Origin: Flavobacterium panici | Lineage (GTDB): Bacteria; Bacteroidota; Bacteroidia; Flavobacteriales; Flavobacteriaceae | NCBI RefSeq assembly: GCF_903819335.1 | Contig: NZ_CAIJDE010000043.1 | Span: forward strand, 62,001-126,000 | Direction: 5' to 3' | DNA: 64,000 nucleotides | Part shown: one piece after another, positions 32,073 through 38,494 of the stretch | How positions within the stretch are numbered: the first letter of the stretch is position 1 | Layout: every line of letters begins with the position of its first letter | Notes under the pieces: model-generated | Databases searched by the model: none | What the model saw: the letters and a program-made list of their open reading frames with translations, nothing else | What the model was told of the DNA's origin: nothing | Program-made: the position numbers and the translations under genes

Positions 32073-32129
32073 AGTTTTCAGTCGCAGTTTTCAGTCACAG
32101 TAAATACTGAAAACTGAAAACCGCGACTG
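32073..32129. repeat. Imperfect inverted repeat between convergent genes (REP-like/terminator)
   Basis: AGTTTTCAGT occurs at 32073-32082 and 32086-32095 and inverted at 32106-32115, giving a 10-bp hairpin with a 10-base loop. A competing stem pairs 32079-32092 with 32116-32129 (13 of 14). The repeated word CAGTCGCAGTTTTCAGT is unlike ordinary terminators, which suggests a mobile extragenic repeat that may also end transcription. Confidence 0.55.
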
Positions 32130-32144
32130 CGAACTAATAAAAAA

Positions 32145-32588
32145 CTATTTATCTAAAACCGGCTGTTGATGCGTTGTAATAGCGATTCTGTTCCAGGCAT
32201 TTATGGTAATTATGGCCATAATTGTTTGAGAAAGCGTAACCTCATCCATGAGTTTAGCTATAGTATTATAAGTCTGTTCAGAAACACCTTTGTTGATAAA
32301 AGTCATTTCTTCGGCAAGTGCTAATACTGCTTTTTCAAGCTCAGTAAAAAAAGAAGTTTCTCTCCATGCGTTTAAAGCATAAATTCTCTGTTCTGTTTCT
32401 CCCATTTTTCTGGCATCTTTTGTATGCATATTGATACAGAATGCACAGCCGTTAATCTGTGATACTCTAATTTTAATCAGCTCTTTTAATGAAGCATCCA
32501 GATTTGATTTTTCAAGATATTTTTCAAACCCAAACATTACTTCATAAGCCTGAGGCTGCACTTCACTAATAACTACTCTTTTACTCAT
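32145..32588 (-). CDS. Carboxymuconolactone decarboxylase / AhpD-like protein
   Basis: A 147-residue all-helical protein of the carboxymuconolactone decarboxylase superfamily, alkylhydroperoxidase D branch. The redox centre is C48-x-x-C51 with H55 (GCAFCINMHTKDARK), as in AhpD-like disulfide reductases. The later ERIYALNAWRETSFFTELEKAVLALAEE region (shown in two parts: QRIYALNAWRET and LEKAVLALAEEMT) matches the family. It likely acts in the cytoplasm in peroxide or thiol defence. It is divergent from a Crp/Fnr regulator across a 144-base gap that holds a 14-bp palindrome, a common pairing in which the regulator controls the enzyme. Confidence 0.9.
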   Translation of the reverse strand: MSKRVVISEVQPQAYEVMFGFEKYLEKSNLDASLKELIKIRVSQINGCAFCINMHTKDARKMGETEQRIYALNAWRETSFFTELEKAVLALAEEMTFINKGVSEQTYNTIAKLMDEVTLSQTIMAIITINAWNRIAITTHQQPVLDK

Positions 32589-32647
32589 TTTTTTATGTAT
32601 TTAAATTATTAATGATGCAAAATTGGTTATAGCAGCGTTCTAAAAAA

Positions 32648-32691
32648 TTAAAGTACTTTAAGAAATAAATTTTAGACAAAAAATACCTTTG
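32648..32691 (+). promoter_or_regulatory. Palindrome and -7 element between AhpD-like and Crp/Fnr genes
   Basis: TTAAAGTACTTTAA (32648-32661) is a 14-bp perfect palindrome in the divergent gap and could be the operator of the Crp/Fnr-type regulator. TACCTTTG (32684-32691) matches the -7 consensus towards the regulator, with the start codon 41 bases further on. Confidence 0.5.
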
Positions 32692-32732
32692 TCGAGGAAA
32701 TATCTTAAGCCAACCAAATAACATTCAGCATT

Positions 32733-33314
32733 ATGAATCCGCACGAATTACTATTCAATCATATTAAAAGATTTACAACCTTGAGTCCAGATCAGGAACA
32801 GTTATTGGTTTCGAAATTAAAATACCGCAAAGTAAACCGTAAAGATTTTTTGCTAAAAGAATATGAAGTCTGTTCGTGTTATTATTTTGTAACCAAAGGA
32901 TGTCTGCGGTTTTATCGAAATACAGAAAATGGATTTGAGCAAGTATTACAATTTGCTATTCCGGGATGGTGGCTAAGCGATTTCCAGAGTTTTGAAACCC
33001 AAAAGCCATCAGAATATTTTATACAAGCAGTCCAGAATACAGAAATGCTGATCTTGCATCAATCAGATTATCAGGAATTGTTTAGTGAAGTTCCTGAACT
33101 GAATACTTATTTTAGATTAATGATGCAGAAAGCATATACTGCGTCCTTAAAGAAAATGGAACTCATTCTTTGTGAATCTGCAGAAGAAAGATATTTACAG
33201 TTTATAAACTCTTTTCCTGATTTTGTACAGATTGTTCCGCAATATATGCTTGCATCATTTTTAGGTTTTACACCACAGTTTATGAGTATGCTGCGGGCAA
33301 AAAAAGAATTATGA
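32733..33314 (+). CDS. Crp/Fnr-family transcriptional regulator
   Basis: A 193-residue regulator with an N-terminal cyclic-nucleotide-binding-type beta-roll (about 25-115; EYEVCSCYYFVTKGCLRFYR) and a compact C-terminal helix-turn-helix (VPQYMLASFLGFTPQFMSML). This is the short Crp form common in Bacteroidota, in which the ligand pocket often lacks the cAMP arginine and the ligand is unknown; I see no classical GELA/RxA phosphate-binding motif. The gene diverges from the AhpD-like gene and its last six bases overlap the end of the convergent azoreductase gene. It probably controls one or both. Confidence 0.88.
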   Translation: MNPHELLFNHIKRFTTLSPDQEQLLVSKLKYRKVNRKDFLLKEYEVCSCYYFVTKGCLRFYRNTENGFEQVLQFAIPGWWLSDFQSFETQKPSEYFIQAVQNTEMLILHQSDYQELFSEVPELNTYFRLMMQKAYTASLKKMELILCESAEERYLQFINSFPDFVQIVPQYMLASFLGFTPQFMSMLRAKKEL

Positions 33315-33950
33315 CAAATGTCTTTTGATAAGCGTTTTTATTCTTGCATTTGAATTATTTTTTGCCAATTCAAATGCTTCCGTTCCAAAAGCTTCACCGT
33401 CAACACTTACTTCCTGAATATCGGTTACACCAATAATATTAAATACCGTTCTCAAATAATCCGACTGGAAGTTCATGTGCTCATTATAACCTCCTTTTTC
33501 ATATCCCTGCGCACCTCTTGAAAGAAGCAGAAACAAAGATTTATTTTTTAATAGTCCGATGTATGGATTACGCTGGTCTTCATGATTCACTTCCCAAGTT
33601 TCATTTACTCTCAAAACCTGATCTATATAGGCTTTTAATGAACTCGGAACAGACCAGTTGTACATTGGCGAACCTAAAACAATAACATCGGCATCTTTCA
33701 ATTCCTTTATAAGTTCTGCGCTGAATCTTAGTGTTTCAATTTCTTCAGGAGTTCTGGCAGATTCATGTTTGAATGCACCGGCGATCCATTTTTCGTTTAC
33801 ATGCGGAATATTACTTTTGCCTAAATCCCTGAATTGTATGATCGATTCCGGATTATGTTCTTTGTAATATTCAACAAAAACATCCGTAAGCCTTCTGCTG
33901 TGGGATCTTTCCTCGCGTGGGCTTGCGTTAATTACTAGTATTTTTTTCAT
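33309..33950 (-). CDS. azoR: FMN-dependent NADH:quinone/azoreductase
   Basis: A 213-residue flavodoxin-fold oxidoreductase of the AzoR family, which uses FMN and NAD(P)H for two-electron reduction of quinones and azo compounds. The FMN phosphate loop is INASPREERSHSRRL; the isoalloxazine-contact motif is GSPMYNWSVPSSLKAYIDQV, and SRGAQGYEKGGYNEH follows as in the family. A minus-strand TAGATTTG box (33966-33973) lies 16 bases before the start. The 3' end overlaps the crp-type gene by six bases. With the AhpD-like and DoxX-like neighbours it forms a small electrophile/oxidant defence group. Confidence 0.9.
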   Translation of the reverse strand: MKKILVINASPREERSHSRRLTDVFVEYYKEHNPESIIQFRDLGKSNIPHVNEKWIAGAFKHESARTPEEIETLRFSAELIKELKDADVIVLGSPMYNWSVPSSLKAYIDQVLRVNETWEVNHEDQRNPYIGLLKNKSLFLLLSRGAQGYEKGGYNEHMNFQSDYLRTVFNIIGVTDIQEVSVDGEAFGTEAFELAKNNSNARIKTLIKRHLS

Positions 33951-33965
33951 ATGATAATTTTATTG

Positions 33966-33973
33966 CAAATCTA
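33966..33973 (-). promoter_or_regulatory. Candidate -7 element of azoR
   Basis: Minus-strand TAGATTTG (TAnnTTTG), 16 bases upstream of the start codon. The -33 element is not clear. Confidence 0.5.
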
Positions 33974-34042
33974 GCCTCTCGGCTTATTTTAAAAGTTAAT
34001 CTAGTTGAAGAAGCGACTAAACATTTCTTCGGTTTAATTTGA

Positions 34043-34477
34043 TTATTCTTTCATCATTTTAGCAAAGTGGTGACAAGCCAAAAAATATCCTTTGCTTAAG
34101 TAAAGTCTGTGAGCAGGATGCAAAGCAAAACCGCTGTCTAAGTGTACAGATTTTATACCTCTCTGTATTGCTAGCTGATCTACATAATCTAAAAGTTTTC
34201 CCGCATAGCCGCGTCCGCGATATTCAGGAAGTGTAAAAAGATCATCAATATAAATCATCTTTCCGGTTCTTAGCATATTTATAACTCTAAAGCCTACAAA
34301 GGCTGCGGCTTTAGTTCCGTCGTCTGATGGAATGCAGGCCAATTCAAAACCTCCGCTGGTAATCATTTCAGTAACCTGCTCTACCACATTTTCTGATTCT
34401 AAATTGGTTCTGAATTCTAAAATTGCCTCTTTAGCTAATTCTATTTCTGCTGTTGTCTGAACATTTAGTATATCCAT
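34043..34477 (-). CDS. GNAT-family N-acetyltransferase
   Basis: A 144-residue acetyl-CoA-dependent acetyltransferase. The GNAT core is visible: KAAAFVGFRVIN, YIDDLFTLPEYRGRGYAGKLLDYV with the pyrophosphate-binding R/Q-x-x-G-x-G/A loop as RGRGYAG, and the terminal GFALHPAHRLYLSKGYF. Substrate unknown. A minus-strand TAATTTTG box (34503-34510) lies 26 bases upstream. It lies between azoR and a MocR-type regulator, all on the minus strand. Confidence 0.9.
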   Translation of the reverse strand: MDILNVQTTAEIELAKEAILEFRTNLESENVVEQVTEMITSGGFELACIPSDDGTKAAAFVGFRVINMLRTGKMIYIDDLFTLPEYRGRGYAGKLLDYVDQLAIQRGIKSVHLDSGFALHPAHRLYLSKGYFLACHHFAKMMKE

Positions 34478-34596
34478 AATTTCATTTTATTTATTAATAA
34501 CACAAAATTAGATGCCATAGAAACGCCGTGCAGAGACCAGATTATAATAATAAGCTAGTCCAAGACGAAAATAAAACAGAATTATAAAATTTAGGA

Positions 34597-36069
34597 TTAC
34601 AGGTTTTGAGTAACTGTTTTGATAATATGGACCGCTTCAGTAAGTTCCTGCTCATTTAAGGAAGCAAAACCAAACCTGAAAGCATTAAAATGCGCATCTT
34701 TTCCAATACAATAGGTACTGCCTTTTATGGTAAGACCTTTGAGATCGGCCTTTTTAATAATTTTTGATAAATCATATTGAGGTTTTACTCTCAGCCATAA
34801 AGCCATTCCGCCTGTGGGTTTTGTAAAATCAATCATATCGCCCATTTCTGAACTTACCAAATCAGATAGAAAATCACATCTTTGAGAATATAATTTATTT
34901 GTTTTTTGAATATGTCGCGCCAGATCGCCATTAGCAATCATTCCCGAAATCGTTTCTTCCATTATAAAATCTCCTCTCAAATCAATAAGAGTTCTCAATC
35001 TTGCAGCAGCTTGTAAAAAATCAGCAGTCGCAATTATATAACCCAGACGAAAAGGCGAACCCAGAACTTTGGTAAGCGAGCCTATATAAATTATTCTGCC
35101 GCCATGATCACCGCTGGCCAAAGGCAGATAAGGGTCATATTTGAACTGAAAGTCATAATCGTAATCATCTTCGATAACCGCAAAATTATAAGCAGTAATA
35201 AGTTTCATCAAATGATTTCTTCTTTCCACACTCATTGTAACCGTTGTTGGATGATGGTGATGCGGAATGATGTAAAGCATTTTGATGACATTTTTTTTCA
35301 GAATATCTTCCAGTTTTTCTGTACACATTCCGTCGCTATCCATTGGTACACGGATAAGTTCGGCGCCCAGTTTCTCAAAAAGCGCCTCCGCTATAAAATA
35401 AGTCGGTTCGCTGACTACAACCTTGTCACCGGGCTTTATAATAAGCGATGCTGCGATATAAATAGCCATTTGAGCCCCGCGTGTTGTAAATAAGTTCTCT
35501 TCTCCCATATCAATTCCGCGCGTCTGATTAAGAAACGAACGCAGCGAAGTCTTGAAATTTGAAGAACCGCCGTCTAAATTTACTCCTGAGCGTTTGCTCG
35601 TTGCAGAAGATTCTAAAGTCTTCTTAAACTGCCTTGATATCGCCTGAACAGGAAGCAGCGAAATATCCGGAAAACCGTCATTAATCTCTAAACGGTTGTT
35701 ATTTAAAGAGCGAGATAAAGGCATTACAAGTTCAAAATGATCAAAATCAAAAGTTGCTGTTTCTGCAAATGGGCTTACTCTTTTACTGTTATAAGATCTC
35801 GGCCTAAACATTGGCAGATCTGGTGATACTGTGTAGCTTTTACGGGGTAAATTATCAATCCAGTTTTCAGACACAAGGGTTTCGTAAGCCGCCACAATCG
35901 TTTTTCTGTGAAGCTGCAAATCAAAAGCAAGCGTTCTGGTACTTGGAAGTACAGCGCCTGGAGGAAGTTTTCCTTCCTGAATTAAGGAAATAAGCTGTAA
36001 TGAAATCTGTCTGTAAACCGGCAGACTGTCTTTTTTATCAATAATTATAAGGTTTTTATAAGGAAGCAT
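34597..36069 (-). CDS. MocR/PdxR-type GntR regulator with aminotransferase-like domain
   Basis: A 490-residue chimeric regulator: an N-terminal winged helix of the GntR type (YRQISLQLISLIQEGKLPPG, LPSTRTLAFDLQLHRKTIVA) joined to a class I aminotransferase-fold domain. PLP-binding features are present: K334 in IGSLTKVLGSPFRLGY would form the Schiff base, and VIEDDYDYDF precedes it. MocR proteins often sense vitamin B6 or amino-acid derivatives and act on a divergent gene. The divergent side here holds only a truncated ORF and a PhzF remnant, so the original target may be lost. A TATATTTG box on the minus strand (36112-36119) is a likely -7 element. Confidence 0.92.
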   Translation of the reverse strand: MLPYKNLIIIDKKDSLPVYRQISLQLISLIQEGKLPPGAVLPSTRTLAFDLQLHRKTIVAAYETLVSENWIDNLPRKSYTVSPDLPMFRPRSYNSKRVSPFAETATFDFDHFELVMPLSRSLNNNRLEINDGFPDISLLPVQAISRQFKKTLESSATSKRSGVNLDGGSSNFKTSLRSFLNQTRGIDMGEENLFTTRGAQMAIYIAASLIIKPGDKVVVSEPTYFIAEALFEKLGAELIRVPMDSDGMCTEKLEDILKKNVIKMLYIIPHHHHPTTVTMSVERRNHLMKLITAYNFAVIEDDYDYDFQFKYDPYLPLASGDHGGRIIYIGSLTKVLGSPFRLGYIIATADFLQAAARLRTLIDLRGDFIMEETISGMIANGDLARHIQKTNKLYSQRCDFLSDLVSSEMGDMIDFTKPTGGMALWLRVKPQYDLSKIIKKADLKGLTIKGSTYCIGKDAHFNAFRFGFASLNEQELTEAVHIIKTVTQNL

Positions 36070-36185
36070 AGGAAAGTTTTGAAGTCTGTTTATTAATCAA
36101 TTACAGCCATTCAAATATAACAAAACTGGACTACTAATGAAACATTTTCTGGTCTATGATTCCAATTTTAATGACATCCTGTTTT

Positions 36186-36536
36186 TTATTCTGTTTTAGG
36201 AAATTTTGCAGCCGTAACTTTTGGGATAACCACTACAAAATCAAATCCATTTATAATTCTTGACAGCGTAACATCAATTACTATTATTTCTTTATTCTCT
36301 AATGCATTTCGCAAAGGCTGCATATCAACACAAAACCATTGATTACCTTCAACAGCACTAAATATTGGTTTTAAAACTTTTACATTGTTGCTATTTTCAT
36401 TTATTGGCTGTTCTGGAAATCCTTTAAATGGCGAACCTATAGCTCCTGATTTCCCAACAATTAAAATGTGCAACGAATTTTTATATTGGCTATCAGCAAT
36501 ATTACCAACCAAGCTACCTATGTCATAAATTTTCAA
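36186..36536 (-). CDS. Hypothetical protein, probably 5'-truncated
   Basis: A 116-residue reading frame whose only early start is TTG at 36534-36536; the frame stays open further upstream to about 36602, across DNA whose other strand encodes a PhzF remnant. The visible protein has alternating hydrophobic strands (SLHILIVGKSGAIG, EIIVIDVTLSR, FDFVVVIPKVTAAKF) and no signal peptide. I do not recognise the family. The missing start and the position at a decayed junction suggest the 3' fragment of an older gene, though expression from TTG cannot be excluded. Confidence 0.4.
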   Translation of the reverse strand: MKIYDIGSLVGNIADSQYKNSLHILIVGKSGAIGSPFKGFPEQPINENSNNVKVLKPIFSAVEGNQWFCVDMQPLRNALENKEIIVIDVTLSRIINGFDFVVVIPKVTAAKFPKTE

Positions 36537-36557
36537 ATAGCTTTCGCCTTTTGGTAA

Positions 36558-36779
36558 TGTCCGGTCACAGGAAGTGCAGCGGAACCTGCTGACACTTATT
36601 TAGTTGAGAATCGATTAAATATTAATACCGAAATTATACTAAATCAGGGAAGCTTTTTAGGAAGACCCAGTAAAATGAAAATAATAGTAAAAGGAACTAA
36701 TGTTGAAGAAAGTGAAATTTATGTGGAAGGCGATGTTTGCAAAATAGCAGTTGGAGAATTGTTTCAATTTGAGATATAA
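36558..36779 (+). pseudogene. PhzF-family isomerase remnant (C-terminal fragment)
   Basis: Reading from 36558, a 73-residue frame ends at the TAA at 36777-36779. It begins CPVTGSAAEPADTYLVEN and continues with GSFLGRPSKMKIIV and EIYVEGDVCKIAVGE. These are the C-terminal signature parts of PhzF/phenazine-biosynthesis-like isomerases (PVTGSA... and GRPS...). A stop codon (36555-36557) directly precedes it and no N-terminal two-thirds is found upstream, where an unrelated minus-strand frame runs instead. I read it as the leftover of a deletion or rearrangement. Confidence 0.75.
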
Positions 36780-37010
36780 TTTACTGAACCTGAGGATCAA
36801 CTGATCAGATTTTAAATCTTAGAAAAGTCAACAATAGGATATTTTCTTATTTATTGCATTTTTAAAAAATATTAATAAACTGATAATCATTCGATTTTTT
36901 TTTAAGATGTACAAAAAGAAGATTGAAGGGTTGCATTTTTAACACATATTTTAGCAAAAACACTAAAACATCTGTAATTCAGCAATTTACGCAATAAAAA
37001 ATAAGTTTTT

Positions 37011-37043
37011 TTTGAATAAAACTGAATTTATTTTCTAATTTTG
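37011..37043 (+). promoter_or_regulatory. Bacteroidota consensus promoter
   Basis: TTTG (37011-37014), a 21-base spacer and TAATTTTG (37036-37043) match the -33/-7 consensus closely. The start codon of the small secreted protein gene follows 37 bases later. The rest of the 300-base gap after the PhzF remnant shows nothing else. Confidence 0.75.
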
Positions 37044-37079
37044 CGCCACAATAATCTTTGACAATCAAGCCATTAAAAA

Positions 37080-37466
37080 ATGACAAAATTTAGTAAAACA
37101 GTTTTAACTGATACCTTATTACTATCATCACTTTACACTTATGCTGATGAAGAAAAAGGAGACTACATTTTGATGATCGATACCGGAAACGGAAAAGTGG
37201 AAAGCTTTATTCTAGATGGTGCTGAAAACGCATCTTTTACTATATGTGATGAAAATCACAATTTAATTTACTCCGGAGAACCTGAAATAAACAAATTTGA
37301 AATATCAAAAACAATTAGTTTACAAGGTTATCCATCTGGAATTTATTTCTTAGAGATAATAGAAAATGGAAAAGTTGCAAAACACCAGATTAAAGTTACA
37401 GCTAAAAAAGAGAAAACACTACAATTAGACGAAAGTGTAAATCAAATTCCTGCTTTTAGCCTATAA
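37080..37466 (+). CDS. Small secreted protein with T9SS-sorting-like beta fold
   Basis: A 128-residue protein with a weak N-terminal signal-like segment (TVLTDTLLLSSLYTYA) and a body of short beta-strands: ASFTICDENHNLIYSG, ISLQGYPSGIYFLEI and NGKVAKHQIKV. The pattern L-x-x-x-P-x-G-x-Y-x-L-x-I resembles the core of T9SS C-terminal sorting domains and of DUF3244-like small proteins, but the C-terminus continues about 20 residues past it, so I do not claim it is a cargo tail. It has a consensus promoter and its own terminator and is therefore a free-standing gene. Function unknown. Confidence 0.75.
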   Translation: MTKFSKTVLTDTLLLSSLYTYADEEKGDYILMIDTGNGKVESFILDGAENASFTICDENHNLIYSGEPEINKFEISKTISLQGYPSGIYFLEIIENGKVAKHQIKVTAKKEKTLQLDESVNQIPAFSL

Positions 37467-37496
37467 ATCCCCTTTTTTGTCCCAACAAAATCTTCT

Positions 37497-37517
37497 AAAC
37501 AGCTTTTTGAGCTGTTT
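37497..37517 (+). terminator. Intrinsic terminator
   Basis: Stem AAACAGCT (37497-37504) / AGCTGTTT (37510-37517), loop TTTTG, followed by a T run. It ends the transcript of the small secreted protein gene. Confidence 0.85.
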
Positions 37518-37540
37518 TTTTGTTTTTGTCTAATTCCTAA

Positions 37541-37729
37541 TTACTCATTTTCGGCTTTGCTGATCATTTCTAAAACATTATCAATAACTAAAAGGGCTTT
37601 TAGTCTGGTTCCGCAGCTCAGATAAATCCAGGTTCCTAGAGATTCATCTGCGGTAAACATGCAGGTAATTTGGGAAATATTAACGGTGTACTGGGTTAAA
37701 TCATCGGTTCTGAATTGGATTGTTTTCAT
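37541..37729 (-). CDS. Small hypothetical protein (62 aa)
   Basis: A 62-residue frame with an ATG start (MKTIQFRTDDLTQYTVNISQ) and plausible composition: short beta-strands, then a helix at the C-terminus (ALLVIDNVLEMISKAENE). No signal peptide or membrane segment. I do not recognise a family. It lies alone between two terminators; the upstream 37730-37987 stretch has an inverted repeat (CAATTATAAT at 37791-37800 and its complement at 37804-37813) but no clear gene. Confidence 0.5.
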   Translation of the reverse strand: MKTIQFRTDDLTQYTVNISQITCMFTADESLGTWIYLSCGTRLKALLVIDNVLEMISKAENE

Positions 37730-37987
37730 TTGTAGATAATGTTTAGAAACATTAAAGTTATCTGATGTAATCCGTTTATCTTCAAAATTTCAATTATAAT
37801 ATTATTATAATTGTTTCAACGAATTATTAATAACTACGAGGAAAAAACTTATCAGTGCAGGTTATTAATATGCTAATTATGAAGGAAATGTAAATTTATT
37901 TCTACTTGTAAGATTTAGATTCTTTTTATCGATTTGAAATAGTATTAAATGAAAAAAACAAGCACGATTACCAACGTTTTAAAACGC

Positions 37988-38017
37988 AAAAAACCTCGCC
38001 AGCTGGCGAGGTTTTTT
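37988..38017. terminator. Strong intrinsic terminator after the RHS/immunity genes
   Basis: A 30-bp perfect palindrome: A6-CCTCGCC, central AGCT, GGCGAGG-T6. It lies downstream of the minus-strand membrane-protein gene and can work in both directions. Its GC-rich stem stands out from the AT-rich surroundings. Confidence 0.9.
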
Positions 38018-38068
38018 CTTTTTTATGCTTTGTCGATGCTCGTTGCGGGCACGGAAAAAATTTCCGCG

Positions 38069-38485
38069 CTATCGTTTCGCATATCCGAGCGATCGGGGGT
38101 TTGAAATTATAGAAATATAAATAAATCTAAGTTCTAAAATTATAAATAAAACAAAAATAAGAATTGAAACATTTTCTAAAAATGATAATATATTTGAATT
38201 AAAAATCTCTGGTTTAGAAAATATATCGCACAACCTAGACCTTTGGTACTCCAACTCAATATTAGATGCAACGGTTAATAAGCAATACACTATTTGAATA
38301 ATTGACATAATTAAATAGTTCTTAATTAAATGAAATTTTCTAAATCTAAAAAGTAAAAAATTTAAAATTATTGATACGAATAAAAAAATATCAAAAAACA
38401 TTATATAATCATTATAAAACGAATCTGAAGTTGCAATTACTAGTGCAATGGTTGCAACGTTTAAACAAAAAGAAACTTTTTTCAT
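38069..38485 (-). CDS. Four-helix membrane protein, candidate immunity protein
   Basis: A 138-residue protein with four hydrophobic helices (about 5-22, 28-46, 56-75 and 105-130) and little else. It begins nine bases after the stop of the RHS-amidase gene in the same direction and is followed only by a strong terminator. Small orphan genes directly behind the toxin tip of RHS proteins usually encode the matching immunity protein, and a membrane location would suit protection against a toxin working in the periplasm. The last residues (NPRSLGYAKR) are encoded by an abrupt GC-rich stretch that looks imported or recombined. I recognise no named family; immunity is inferred from position. Confidence 0.65.
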   Translation of the reverse strand: MKKVSFCLNVATIALVIATSDSFYNDYIMFFDIFLFVSIILNFLLFRFRKFHLIKNYLIMSIIQIVYCLLTVASNIELEYQRSRLCDIFSKPEIFNSNILSFLENVSILIFVLFIILELRFIYISIISNPRSLGYAKR

Positions 38486-38494
38486 AATTAAAAA

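Noticed and set aside
35104..35493. Plus-strand 129-codon frame inside the MocR-type gene
   Set aside because: Antisense shadow of the aminotransferase-like domain.
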